Assembly: GCA_050291245.1 (NCBI GenBank)
Contig: JBNKJP010000022.1
Location: 248,001 to 312,000 of the forward strand
Reading direction: 5' to 3'
DNA length: 64,000 bases
Source: Thiodiazotropha sp050291245
Lineage (GTDB): Bacteria > Pseudomonadota > Gammaproteobacteria > Chromatiales > Chromatiaceae
Shown: positions 42,714 through 51,444 of the stretch, one piece after another
Layout of the letters: the number at the start of each line of letters is the position of its first letter
Numbering within the stretch: position 1 is the stretch's first letter
Made by a program: the position numbers and the translations under genes
Notes under the pieces: model-generated
What the model was told of the DNA's origin: nothing
The model's input: the letters and a program-made list of their open reading frames with translations, nothing else
Databases searched by the model: none

Positions 42714-44129
42714 ATGAGATTCACCATCCAGACCAAGCTGTTCCTCAGCCATTTCGCGGCCATCATCCTGGTCTCAGGGAGTGTCGGCAGCTATTTCTAT
42801 CACAGTGCGGCGGATAGTCTGATGGAGGCCTTGCGATCGCGCCTCAGGAACAGCGCCGCACTGATCAGTCAGGGTTTTTCCGGCCGGGATCTGGATGGGA
42901 TACGGACCGCCGCCGATATGAAAATGGCGAGTTACACGGAGAAGGTCGCCGTATTGCGTGACTATGTCAAGGCGAACCCGGATATCGCCTTCATCTACGT
43001 TATGCGCAAGGTGGGGGATGGGGTGGAGTTTGTCCTCGATTCCGACATTCAGGATCCCGCCGAGCCCGGCGAACCCTATACCCCGAATCTGCCCAAACTC
43101 ATGGAGGGCTTTTTGCGCCCTTCGGTTGATCGCAATATCACCAGCGATCGATGGGGCTATTTCCTGTCCGGGTACTCTCCCCTGGAACAGGGAAAGGACG
43201 ACTATCTGATCGGTATCGACATGCGGGCCGACGAGGTGCAGAAGAAGTTCGAACAGATCCGCCTGGCTGGGATGCTATCACTGGCCCTGTCGGTGATCCT
43301 GGCGATGATCTTCAGTCGCCTGCTTTCGCAGAACATGACCCGGCGCATCACCGAGCTGGCAACCCGATTTGCTCAAGTGGCCCCGGTTGGAAACCAGTAC
43401 AACGAGGCCGGCAGTGGTGACGAGCTGGATCAACTGGCGACGGCATTCTCCCAGATGTCTCAGCGTCTTGAGGTCGAGAAACAACAGGTTGATCTCAGTC
43501 AAAATGCTTTGCGCAAGGCTCACGATGAGTTGGAAGACCGGGTCGAAGCGCGCACCATGGAGTTGGTTCAGGCCAACGAAAAGCTGTTACAGGAGATCGT
43601 TGAACGCAAGCATGTGGAGCGCATGCTCGAGGAAACCTCCCGCATCGACTACCTGACCGGGGTGCTCAATCGCCGCGCCATGAGCAAACGCCTCGAACAG
43701 ATGATCGCTCAGACCGAACGCTGGGGGCACGGCTTTTGCCTGATACTCACCGACATCGATCACTTCAAGCAGGTCAATGATCGCTATGGTCATGATGTGG
43801 GAGACAAGGTTCTGAAACACACCGTGGATCAGCTGCATAAACACATCCGTGAGGCGGATGAACTGGCGCGTTGGGGTGGCGAGGAGTTCCTTCTGCTCTC
43901 CCCCGAGACCCAGTTGAATGAGGCCACCTCATTGGCCGCGCGTCTGTGCCGGGATCTGGCCGAGACCGAGTTTGACGTCGATGGTCAGCATCTGCATGTC
44001 ACCGCCAGTTTTGGTGTCACCCTGTATCGTCCCGGAGAGCCCCTGGATACCTGTCTCAAACGTGCCGACGATGCCCTCTATACCGCCAAGGACCAGGGGC
44101 GCAACCAGGTGGTGGTCGCTAACGCCTGA
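42714..44129 (+). CDS. Membrane diguanylate cyclase (HAMP-GGDEF)
   Basis: From ATG 42714 the product has 471 residues: a first transmembrane helix (about 8-28), a periplasmic sensor region, a second helix (about 185-203), a HAMP linker, a coiled coil, and a GGDEF domain from about 310. The active site is GGEEF in ARWGGEEFLLLS. The inhibitory RxxD site is present five residues before it (READELARW). The metal site is LILTDIDHFKQVND. It makes cyclic di-GMP and should be product-inhibited. It is 68 bases after the transporter operon. Confidence 0.93.
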   Translation: MRFTIQTKLFLSHFAAIILVSGSVGSYFYHSAADSLMEALRSRLRNSAALISQGFSGRDLDGIRTAADMKMASYTEKVAVLRDYVKANPDIAFIYVMRKVGDGVEFVLDSDIQDPAEPGEPYTPNLPKLMEGFLRPSVDRNITSDRWGYFLSGYSPLEQGKDDYLIGIDMRADEVQKKFEQIRLAGMLSLALSVILAMIFSRLLSQNMTRRITELATRFAQVAPVGNQYNEAGSGDELDQLATAFSQMSQRLEVEKQQVDLSQNALRKAHDELEDRVEARTMELVQANEKLLQEIVERKHVERMLEETSRIDYLTGVLNRRAMSKRLEQMIAQTERWGHGFCLILTDIDHFKQVNDRYGHDVGDKVLKHTVDQLHKHIREADELARWGGEEFLLLSPETQLNEATSLAARLCRDLAETEFDVDGQHLHVTASFGVTLYRPGEPLDTCLKRADDALYTAKDQGRNQVVVANA

Positions 44130-44357
44130 CAAGGGCCTGTCCTTTAAAATCTTATTGATAGGGGCTACAAGCATGCCTTGCTCTGCGTTGCGACTCTTGA
44201 CAAGAGGGCGAGCAATGCCGGCACCCCAAGGGCACTTCCTGCGGGGCGCGAGTCACGCCTTAATCAAGGGCCTGCTTAAAGCCCTGAACAGGACATACTT
44301 AGTCACCGGGTTAATAATTATGAGACACTACACTCAAACAGGATCGGAATCAGTACA
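44130..44357. other. Intergenic region of unclear nature
   Basis: The run CAAGGGCCTG occurs twice (near 44130 and near 44266), and the part between has an open frame (ending ...HFLRGASHALIKGLL) that continues from a shadow of the cyclase gene. It looks more like a decayed or dispersed repeat than a gene. Confidence 0.3.
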
Positions 44358-45128
44358 TTGTCGATAGATTGGCAGACCATCCACGCCGCGGTATGGCGGC
44401 CCCGAAAGGGATACCTGCGGGGGATCACCCATGTGGATCCCATCTCGCTGGATCAACTGGTTGGGGTCGATGATCAGAAGCGGCAACTGGTGCGTAATAC
44501 CGAACGTTTCCTCAGCGGATCCGGCGCCAACAACGCCTTGCTGTGGGGATCCCGCGGCACGGGCAAGTCATCCCTGGTCAAGGGGATTCTCAATGCCTAC
44601 AAGGCGCGGGGACTGCGACTGATTCAGATCGACCGGAATGACCTGGTCGAACTGCCGGAGATCGTCGACGAGATCCGTACCCTTGCACAGCATTTCATCG
44701 TGTTTTGCGACGACATGACCTTCGAGCAGGGTGATGCCTCCTACCGTGCCTTGAAGAGTGTGTTGGATGGGTCCATCGAGGCGCCTCCATCCAACGTACT
44801 GATCTACGCCACCTCGAACCGGCGCCATCTGCTGCCGGAAACCATGGCGGAAAACCAGGAAGCGGCGCTGGTTGGGCGGGACCTGCATCTGGGCGATACC
44901 ATCGAGGAGAAGCTGGCTCTGTCCGATCGATTCGGACTCTGGCTCTCCTTCTATCCCGTCAACTGGGAGGCCTATCTCGCTTTGATCGATCACTATTTCG
45001 CCGGTTACAGCGGTGATCGGGAGGCCCTGCACACCGCGGCGAAACAGTTCGCCATGGCCCGGGGTGGCACCAAGAGTGGCCGGGCCGCCCTGCAGTTTTA
45101 TAAAACCTACGCCGAACAGGAGCCATAA
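44358..45128 (+). CDS. DUF815 P-loop ATPase
   Basis: The 256-residue product begins at a TTG (44358) and has an AAA-type fold with Walker A WGSRGTGKSSLVKG, Walker B HFIVFCDDMTFE and a sensor region VLIYATSNRRHLLPE. This is the DUF815 family, whose role is unknown. No better ATG start in frame is close by. The AIM24-like gene follows four bases after its stop. Confidence 0.88.
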   Translation: MSIDWQTIHAAVWRPRKGYLRGITHVDPISLDQLVGVDDQKRQLVRNTERFLSGSGANNALLWGSRGTGKSSLVKGILNAYKARGLRLIQIDRNDLVELPEIVDEIRTLAQHFIVFCDDMTFEQGDASYRALKSVLDGSIEAPPSNVLIYATSNRRHLLPETMAENQEAALVGRDLHLGDTIEEKLALSDRFGLWLSFYPVNWEAYLALIDHYFAGYSGDREALHTAAKQFAMARGGTKSGRAALQFYKTYAEQEP

Positions 45129-45131
45129 CCC

Positions 45132-45920
45132 ATGCGCTGTCATGAAGTGGATTACGAGATACTTGGAGCGGAGATGCAACTGGTCGAGGTGGAACTTGAT
45201 CCGGGTGAAACCGTGATCGCGGAAGCCGGAGCCATGACCTACATGGAAGAGGGGATCGTATTCGAGACTAAGATGGGGGATGGGTCCGATCCTGACCAGG
45301 GCCTGATGGGCAAACTGTTCTCCGCCGGTAAACGCATGTTCACCGGTGAGTCGATCTTCACCACCCACTTCACCAACCAGGGGCTCGGTAAGCAACGGGT
45401 CTCTTTCTCCGCGCCCTATCCCGGAAACATCGTGGCGCTCAACATGGCCCAGCTGGGAGAAAAGATCACCTGTCAGAAGGATGCCTTTCTGTGTGCCGCA
45501 CTGGGAACCAAGGTGGATATCGCCTTCAATCGCCGTCTCGGTAGCGGCCTGTTCGGTGGGGAGGGATTCATCCTGCAGGTTCTTGAGGGGGATGGTATGG
45601 CGTTCATCCAGGCCGGTGGAACGATCGTGGAGAAGAAGCTCACGGGCCAGACGCTAAGGGTCGATACCGGCTGTCTGGTGGGTTTCACCGAGGGTATCGA
45701 GTATGACATCCAACGCGCCGGCAATCTGAAATCCATGGTGTTCGGCGGGGAAGGTCTGTTTCTCGCTACCCTGCGGGGAGAGGGCACCGTGTGGCTGCAA
45801 AGCCTGCCGTTCAGTCGCATGGCGGATCGGATTCTCGCCAATGCCCCCTCCGCCGGTGGCAGTGACAAGGGGGAGGGATCCGTACTGGGTGGCCTGGGGC
45901 GGATGTTTGATGGGGATTGA
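45132..45920 (+). CDS. AIM24 / TIGR00266 family protein
   Basis: The 262-residue all-beta protein opens MRCHEVDYEILGAEMQLVEVELDPGE and has the family pattern VIAEAGAMTYMEEGI, GEGFILQVLEGDG, DTGCLVGFTEGIEYD and GGEGLFLATLRGEGTVWLQSLP. Members are cytosolic and of unknown function. It is probably cotranscribed with the DUF815 ATPase and is convergent with cobO. Confidence 0.9.
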   Translation: MRCHEVDYEILGAEMQLVEVELDPGETVIAEAGAMTYMEEGIVFETKMGDGSDPDQGLMGKLFSAGKRMFTGESIFTTHFTNQGLGKQRVSFSAPYPGNIVALNMAQLGEKITCQKDAFLCAALGTKVDIAFNRRLGSGLFGGEGFILQVLEGDGMAFIQAGGTIVEKKLTGQTLRVDTGCLVGFTEGIEYDIQRAGNLKSMVFGGEGLFLATLRGEGTVWLQSLPFSRMADRILANAPSAGGSDKGEGSVLGGLGRMFDGD

Positions 45921-45958
45921 CAGCTTAGCGCTATGCTGATTTCAGCATAGAGGAGACA

Positions 45959-46495
45959 CTAAAACTCCACCCCTTGCTCGGCCTTGATCCCCTGATCGAA
46001 GGCATGCTTCAGGGGTTGCATCTCGGTCACGGTATCCGCTGCGTCGATCAGGGTCTGGGATGCGCCCCGGCCGGTCAGCACGAGATGCATCCACGCCGGC
46101 TTTTCGTCGCGGATGAAATCGGCGATCTCATCCCCGCTCAACCAGCCGTAGTCACAACAGTAGAGAATTTCATCCAGCACCACCAGGTCATAGTCTTCGG
46201 ATCGAATTTTCTTCTGGCAAAACGCCCAGATTTCACGGCTGGTTTTTCGGTCCTGTTCCGGATTCTGGGTATCCCAGGTAAAACCGTCTCCCATGGCATG
46301 CCATTCGATCTGATCGAAACGGGTGGCGGATTGTTGCTCGCCGGTCTTCCACTTCCCCTTGATGAACTGCACCACCAGCACCTTCATGCCCCATCCGGCG
46401 GCACGAAACACCATACCGAAGGCACTGGAGGATTTGCCCTTGCCCTCACCGGTCAATATCAGGGTGATGCCGTGGCGGTCCTTGCGCGCCTTCAT
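45959..46495 (-). CDS. cobO: Corrinoid adenosyltransferase (cob(I)yrinic acid a,c-diamide adenosyltransferase)
   Basis: The 178-residue product has the P-loop GEGKGKSSSAFGM, VLVVQFIKGKWKTGEQ and VVLDEILYCCDYG, ending in HAFDQGIKAEQGVEF, as CobO/BtuR proteins do. It transfers the adenosyl group from ATP to cobalt in coenzyme B12 formation. No other cobalamin gene is in the window, so it may serve salvage. Confidence 0.95.
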   Translation of the reverse strand: MKARKDRHGITLILTGEGKGKSSSAFGMVFRAAGWGMKVLVVQFIKGKWKTGEQQSATRFDQIEWHAMGDGFTWDTQNPEQDRKTSREIWAFCQKKIRSEDYDLVVLDEILYCCDYGWLSGDEIADFIRDEKPAWMHLVLTGRGASQTLIDAADTVTEMQPLKHAFDQGIKAEQGVEF

Positions 46496-46725
46496 GAGCC
46501 GGCATCCAGTAGTGGGTGATCCAAGACAGATACCCGGTTGAGGGTGATGTGGTGGGTTGTTGTCTTGTGTGTGTTTGCGTTATTCATCTGTTGTAGGGTG
46601 TTTCGCTCAGTTACATAGTCGACTTTCGCCGCCAGGGGCAACGAGGTCAACCTCAATTTTGTGAGGGAAGAATACCGGTATCACTCGAATGGTGCTTGAT
46701 TAAGGTGATGCTCTGGATTTTCGTC

Positions 46726-46745
46726 ATTCCGGCGTATGCCGGAAT
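46726..46745. repeat. CGTCATTCCGGC-type palindromic repeat, copy 2
   Basis: ATTCCGGC and GCCGGAAT pair around GTAT, preceded by CGTC. It is a variant of the units at 16611 and 51251. Confidence 0.75.
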
Positions 46746-46815
46746 CCATAACCTTCTGGATTATGCTTCGTTCCATCCAGGCTACGCCGATGGCACTTAA
46801 CGGATGAAAATTGAA

Positions 46816-46871
46816 CCGCAAATTTACGCAAATAGACTCAGTAAGCCCATCAAGCATATGTTCATTTGCGG
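46816..46871. repeat. CCGCAAAT...ATTTGCGG inverted repeat, copy 1
   Basis: CCGCAAAT (46816-46823) and ATTTGCGG (46864-46871) enclose about 40 bases. A related unit lies at 62587-62633. Confidence 0.6.
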
Positions 46872-46893
46872 CGGAGTAAAAATGTGGCGTGTC

Positions 46894-46932
46894 CTGATAC
46901 CGTTGGCTGAAGCGCCAACGGTATCAGGTTTT
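46894..46932 (+). terminator. Strong hairpin with short T-run
   Basis: CTGATACCGTTGGC (46894-46907) and GCCAACGGTATCAG (46914-46927) form a perfect 14-base stem with a six-base loop, followed by GTTTTG. It lies 36 bases beyond the stop of the minus-strand small gene and may end transcription there, or be a repeat. Confidence 0.45.
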
Positions 46933-46963
46933 GCAGACGGCTAAAGCGGAATAATGCCCATGG

Positions 46964-47152
46964 TTAGCAGGTGAACAGCCGGTCGATAGCGTCCAATCCT
47001 TCCTGGACCACTCCTTCCAGATCATCGGGATCGTCATCATGCTCATAGGCCAGCATGGAATAGGTGGCCAGTGATTTCAGCGCCAGGGCGATTTTTTCAA
47101 CATCGGGCAGATTCAGTTCTGCTCCGTCTCTCAACGAACACTCGTTACTCAT
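46964..47152 (-). CDS. Small acidic protein of unknown function
   Basis: The 62-residue product (MSNECSLRDGAELNLPDVEKI..., ending in DRLFTC) starts at an ATG with GAGGTG eight bases upstream, which argues that it is real. It is acidic, with the run YEHDDDPDDLEG, and predicted to be mostly helical. There is no signal or membrane segment. It precedes mltD on the same strand in transcription order only downstream of it, with a gap of 188 bases. I do not recognise the family. Confidence 0.55.
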   Translation of the reverse strand: MSNECSLRDGAELNLPDVEKIALALKSLATYSMLAYEHDDDPDDLEGVVQEGLDAIDRLFTC

Positions 47153-47340
47153 CAGATGACACCTCGTTTTAGTAGGGACGCCAGCAGCGATACTCCTTCA
47201 GGTGGGTTGGAAGTGTCAAAAAAACCGATCAACTTCTTGACGTGGGTCAATAATCACAAGGAATTCATGATTACGCACAGGAGATTTGTCAATGCATATC
47301 CGGTGGTTTTTGGTCTAATAAAGTGCCATTCGGCTCAGAT

Positions 47341-49026
47341 TTAGAGTGTTTGTTCGGTGACGTCCACGTAGAGATTCAGGCTCTGACCCGGTCTCAGATA
47401 GGCATCATCCAGGGTGTTCCAGCGTTTCAGATCATTGACCGAAACCTTGAAACGCTCGGCGATACGGGACAGGGAATCCCCGGCCTTGACCTTGTAGCGC
47501 AACTGGCTTTGGATCGAAGAAGGCTGCAGATCGACTCTGGAAAGCTTACCCTTTGCGGAGGATGGGTTTACCCAGATTACGAGCTTATGGCCGGTTTTCA
47601 AGGGATCACCGGGGGCCATGCCGTTCCATGCCGCCAGCTTTTTATAGCTGACCTTATAGGCACGGGCGATGGTCCACAGACTGTCGCCCGGTTTCACCCG
47701 GTAGTGAACCTTCTGGCCTTTGCGCTGACGATTCTGGATGGCTTGTTTGCGCTGGTTCTGGGTCAGGGCATACTGATCCAGACGCTTGCTGGCGACCGGT
47801 ATTAACAGGTGGCGGCCGGCGCGTATTCGATTGTTACTGAGTTTGTTGACATCCCGAAGCAGCTCGGTGGTCGTGCCAAAGCGCCGGGCGATGGTGCTGA
47901 GCGCGTCACCGGACTTGATCTTGTAACGGGTCCAGGAGAGCCGTTTTTCCGGGGGCAGCTCGGCAAGTTTTTCCCTGAAACGGGCCTCCTGCGCAATCGG
48001 CAGGGTTAAATAGTGAGGGCCGTCCGGATCGGTTGCCCAGCGATTGAAACCCGCATTCAACAGATACAATTCGTCAAGGGAGATGTCCGCCATCTCCGCT
48101 GCCAGGGCCAGGTCGAGTTGGGATTGGATGTCCACCCGGGTGAAGTAGGGTTGGTCGGGAATCTCGAGCAGATCGATGCCCAGCTGCTCCGCATCCTTGA
48201 AGATACGCGCGAGGGCCAGCAATCGGGGTACATAGGCGCTGGTTTCATCCGGCAGATCCAGTGACCAGAAATCCTCCGGTTTCGCCTTTTTACGGTTGCG
48301 TGCGATGGCTTTGCGAACCGTGCCGGCGCCGGAGTTGTAGGCCGCCAGGGCCAGTTCCCAATCACCGTCAAACTGCCGGCTCAGGGAGACCAGATAGTCC
48401 AGGGCCGCTTGGGTTGAGGTTACCGCGTCTCGACGCCCGTCATACCACCAGTTCTGCTTCAGCCCGAACTGACGTCCGGTGCCCGGAATGAACTGCCACA
48501 TACCCGCGGCCCGGCCGGGTGAGTAGGCGAAGGGACGGAAGGCGCTTTCGATGGCGGGCAGCAGGGCGATTTCCGTGGGCATGTCACGCTTGGCGATTTC
48601 ATCGAGTATGAAATACAGGAACGGGGCAGCCCTTTCCTGGATGCGTTCCAGGTATTGCGGATGCTTGCGGTACCAGTCGAACTCACGGCTGATGCGGTTA
48701 TTATCCGGGATTGAGAGGCTGTAGGCCTGGGTCATCCGTTCCCAGAGACCCTCGGGCAAGGGCTCATCCAGTGAAGTAATGACCGCTTGTAATGCGTTTG
48801 CGACCTCGGGCAATGCTTGATGGGTCATCTGGGAGGAGGGCAGCACCGGTTGAATCTGCAAGGTCTCGGTGGGCAATTGCGCAAACTTGGCATCGTCCCA
48901 CAGCTCAGCCTTCTCCGCGGTAGGGAGCGACTGACAGGCAGCCAGCAGACAGGTGAACAGCAGATTCATGATCAGCAGGAGCTGTTTTTTGATCGGTAAC
49001 TGTTTGTTAAAACTTGCAAATGACAT
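47341..49026 (-). CDS. mltD: Membrane-bound lytic murein transglycosylase D
   Basis: I take the ATG at 49026, giving 561 residues with a lipoprotein signal (lipobox LLAAC, Cys31); an ATG at 48969 would also keep the lipobox, and neither has a clear ribosome site. The SLT domain (about 145-300) has the catalytic glutamate in LLPAIESAFRPFAYSPG and GMWQFIPGTGRQFGL. Three LysM domains follow, opening with YKIKSGDALSTIA, YRVKPGDSLWTIA and YKVKAGDSLSRIA. It cleaves peptidoglycan glycan chains. It is divergent from yafS. Confidence 0.93.
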   Translation of the reverse strand: MSFASFNKQLPIKKQLLLIMNLLFTCLLAACQSLPTAEKAELWDDAKFAQLPTETLQIQPVLPSSQMTHQALPEVANALQAVITSLDEPLPEGLWERMTQAYSLSIPDNNRISREFDWYRKHPQYLERIQERAAPFLYFILDEIAKRDMPTEIALLPAIESAFRPFAYSPGRAAGMWQFIPGTGRQFGLKQNWWYDGRRDAVTSTQAALDYLVSLSRQFDGDWELALAAYNSGAGTVRKAIARNRKKAKPEDFWSLDLPDETSAYVPRLLALARIFKDAEQLGIDLLEIPDQPYFTRVDIQSQLDLALAAEMADISLDELYLLNAGFNRWATDPDGPHYLTLPIAQEARFREKLAELPPEKRLSWTRYKIKSGDALSTIARRFGTTTELLRDVNKLSNNRIRAGRHLLIPVASKRLDQYALTQNQRKQAIQNRQRKGQKVHYRVKPGDSLWTIARAYKVSYKKLAAWNGMAPGDPLKTGHKLVIWVNPSSAKGKLSRVDLQPSSIQSQLRYKVKAGDSLSRIAERFKVSVNDLKRWNTLDDAYLRPGQSLNLYVDVTEQTL

Positions 49027-49337
49027 ACTGAAATTGTGAGGAAAATGGTAACAGAGCCGTGTATGATTTCCATATTGAATACTCCCTTTGAACGACGACA
49101 CCTGAGTAATCTGTGAACTGGGTTGGCCCTGAGTGTGTACGGATTCCGAAAATCTGCTCAAACAGACAGCCGCAACGAGCAAACCGTGACACTGTTTCCT
49201 GCAAAATTCCAAGATCGCACGAAATCATGCTCGCGAGGTCCCATATCATATCCGGAACCGGTTCCGACATGTTTCAGGGCGATAACCGCACAGATTACCT
49301 GACACTTGTGTCGGTAGCAAAGCCGATAGCTTGACCG
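49027..49337. other. Divergent intergenic region between mltD and yafS
   Basis: This holds the start regions of both genes. No glyoxalase gloB is found here, although it occupies this place in E. coli. I see no further gene or clear promoter. Confidence 0.4.
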
Positions 49338-50102
49338 ATGAAGCACAATAAACCGCGGAAAATGGAATCCTGCCGACAAAATCAACTCAAACAATGGTTT
49401 GAGAATGACCTGGGGAAGAGTCTGGCGGACTTGGAGGCGGGTTGCTTTGAACCCTACATCAATGCCATGTTCGGATACCATGTGGTTCAGTTCGGTCAGT
49501 TGCGAACCGGGGAGAACCTGTTGCAGAGGTGTCCCGCCCGCAACCATCTGGTAATGGGCCTGGATCGGCCGCCGGAGGGTTCGCACATCGTCGCCGATGG
49601 CACCCGTCTGCCTTTCCCGGGGGACAGTGTGGATGGTGTACTGCTCCCGCACACCCTGGACTTTTCCACGGATCCCCATCAACTGTTACGGGAGGTGGAA
49701 CGGGTTCTGATTCCCGAAGGTAAGGTGCTGATCAGTGGATTTAATCCCTGGAGCCAGTGGGGTGCCTGGCGACTGATCCGTTTGCGTTCCCCAGCTGCGC
49801 CCTGGTGCGGGCATTTTTTCAGCAGCGGCCGGGTCACGGACTGGCTGGCGCTGCTTGGATTTGATCTGCTGGAGCTTCGCTATCTCCATTATCGGCCGCC
49901 CCTGAAGGGGCTGGGTGTGATGCAGAAACTGCAGTTCATGGAACGACTGGGAGAGCGGGTCTACCCGAAGCTGGGTGGGGTGTATATCATACATGCGGTA
50001 AAACGTGTCGCGACCCTGACACCCATTCGGCCCAAATGGAAGGTGAAAAAACGTGTCCTGCCCACGGCCGCCGAGCCCACCATCAGAAACGGAATCAAAT
50101 GA
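49338..50102 (+). CDS. YafS-like class I SAM-dependent methyltransferase
   Basis: The 254-residue product has a methyltransferase core, although the nucleotide-binding glycine loop is degenerate: the motif region reads MFGYHVVQFGQL. Later landmarks are ADGTRLPFPGDSVDGVLLPHTLDF and LREVERVLIPEGKVLISGFNPWS. This wording and its place before rnhA match E. coli YafS. The substrate is unknown. The stop overlaps the rnhA start (ATGA). Confidence 0.8.
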   Translation: MKHNKPRKMESCRQNQLKQWFENDLGKSLADLEAGCFEPYINAMFGYHVVQFGQLRTGENLLQRCPARNHLVMGLDRPPEGSHIVADGTRLPFPGDSVDGVLLPHTLDFSTDPHQLLREVERVLIPEGKVLISGFNPWSQWGAWRLIRLRSPAAPWCGHFFSSGRVTDWLALLGFDLLELRYLHYRPPLKGLGVMQKLQFMERLGERVYPKLGGVYIIHAVKRVATLTPIRPKWKVKKRVLPTAAEPTIRNGIK

Positions 50103-50539
50103 CCCGACTCGTAGAACTCTTCAGTGACGGCGCCTGCAAAGGCAATCCCGGCCCGGGTGGCTGGGGTGTGGTACTGCGCTATGCGCAACATGAGAAACAA
50201 CTCTATGGTGGGGAACCCGACACCACCAACAACCGCATGGAACTCATGGCGGTGATCCAGGGATTGCAACAGCTCAAGCGATCCAGTCAGGTGCGGGTGA
50301 CAACGGATTCCCAATACGTGAAAAACGGCATCACCCAGTGGATCCACAACTGGAAGCGAAACGGTTGGAAAACCGCCGCCAAACAGGCGGTTAAGAATGC
50401 CGACCTGTGGCGCCTGCTGGACCGGGAGGTGGCCAGGCATCAGGTTGAGTGGCACTGGGTCAAGGGTCACGCGGGGCATGCCGAGAACGAGCGGGCGGAC
50501 CGGCTGGCCAACCGGGGTATCGAGGAGATGAACGGTTGA
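50099..50539 (+). CDS. rnhA: Ribonuclease HI
   Basis: The ATG at 50099 overlaps the preceding stop. The 146-residue enzyme degrades RNA in RNA-DNA hybrids. Catalytic acidic residues are seen in LFSDGACKGNPGPGG, NNRMELMAVIQ and VTTDSQYVKNGI, and the last in HAENERADRLAN. It is coupled to dnaQ by a TGATG overlap. Confidence 0.97.
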   Translation: MTRLVELFSDGACKGNPGPGGWGVVLRYAQHEKQLYGGEPDTTNNRMELMAVIQGLQQLKRSSQVRVTTDSQYVKNGITQWIHNWKRNGWKTAAKQAVKNADLWRLLDREVARHQVEWHWVKGHAGHAENERADRLANRGIEEMNG

Positions 50540-51243
50540 TGCGGCAGATCGTGCTGGATACGGAAACCACCGGCCTGGAACCGGAGCAGGGACACCGGAT
50601 CATCGAAATCGGTTGTGTCGAACTGGTCGACCGGCGGCTGACCGGCAACAATTTTCATCAGTATCTGCAACCGGAACGGGAGATCGACGCCGCTGCGATC
50701 GAGGTGCATGGCATCACCAACGAATTTCTCGCCGACAAACCCAAGTTCGTCGACGTCATCGACGATTTCGTCGACTATGTGAGGGGGGCGGAACTGATCA
50801 TTCACAATGCCCCCTTCGATGTGGGATTCCTCGATCACGAGCTCAAACGGATGCACAGCCCGATTAGGGTTGATGCACTGTGCGCGGTCACCGATACCCT
50901 GGTGATGGCCAAGAAGATGCACCCCGGGCAACGCAACAGCCTGGATGCGCTGTGCAAACGCTACGATATCGACAACTCCCACCGGGAACTGCACGGCGCC
51001 TTGCTGGACGCGGAGATTCTGGCGGATGTCTACCTGAGGATGACCGGTGGGCAGACCGCGCTGTCCCTGGATGATACGGTGGTCACCGGGGCGGGGGGGG
51101 ATTCATCGGTGGATACGATCCGGCGTCTGGCCGCCGGGCGCGCACCGCTCAAGGTGGTCTACGCCAATGAGCAGGAACTTGAAGCCCATGCCCGGCAACT
51201 CGGTGAGATGGGCGAGGCCTGTGTCTGGTTGCGCGGCCAGTAG
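50539..51243 (+). CDS. dnaQ: DNA polymerase III epsilon subunit (proofreading exonuclease)
   Basis: The ATG at 50539 overlaps the rnhA stop. The 234-residue product has the DnaQ exonuclease motifs: VLDTETTGLEPEQ (Exo I), HNAPFDVGFLDHEL (Exo II) and HRELHGALLDAEILADVYL (Exo III). A C-terminal tail for binding the alpha subunit follows. It proofreads during replication. Confidence 0.96.
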   Translation: MRQIVLDTETTGLEPEQGHRIIEIGCVELVDRRLTGNNFHQYLQPEREIDAAAIEVHGITNEFLADKPKFVDVIDDFVDYVRGAELIIHNAPFDVGFLDHELKRMHSPIRVDALCAVTDTLVMAKKMHPGQRNSLDALCKRYDIDNSHRELHGALLDAEILADVYLRMTGGQTALSLDDTVVTGAGGDSSVDTIRRLAAGRAPLKVVYANEQELEAHARQLGEMGEACVWLRGQ

Positions 51244-51250
51244 CATCTGG

Positions 51251-51270
51251 ATCCCGGCATTCGCTGGGAT
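51251..51270. repeat. CATCCC-type palindromic repeat, copy 3
   Basis: ATCCCGGC and GCTGGGAT pair around ATTC and are followed by GACG. It is the reverse orientation of the units at 16611 and 46726. Confidence 0.7.
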
Positions 51271-51312
51271 GACGATGGCTTTAGGTATACCTGATTACCC
51301 TCTTTACATGGC

Positions 51313-51375
51313 AGTTTTGAGTGTTGAGTTTTTAGTTTTGAGTGGATGAGTTCGCTACGCTCACAGGTTTTTTTA
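51313..51375. repeat. Half copy of the ppiD/fabI inverted repeat
   Basis: GTTTTGAGTGTTGAGTTTT, then GATGAGTTCGCTACGCTCAC and an AT-rich end, repeat one arm of the element at 35397-35520. The second arm is missing. Confidence 0.7.
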
Positions 51376-51444
51376 TGCCCCCTCTCCCTGGTCCTCTACC
51401 GCGAAGGAAGGGGTCGCAAAAGGCGGAAACAATGAACCGGTTAT

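Larger units (their letters stand above)
46496..46963. other. Intergenic region rich in inverted repeats
   Basis: Three separate inverted repeats, listed individually (46726-46745, 46816-46871, 46894-46927), fill the right half. The left half may contain the cobO promoter. No gene seen. Confidence 0.6.

Noticed and set aside
43918..44367. 149-codon plus-strand frame overlapping the cyclase gene end
   Set aside because: Most of it is an out-of-frame reading of the GGDEF gene, and it lacks a ribosome site.
47156..47344. 62-codon frame upstream of mltD's 3' end, plus strand
   Set aside because: No ribosome site or coding character; it crosses the spacer between two minus-strand genes.
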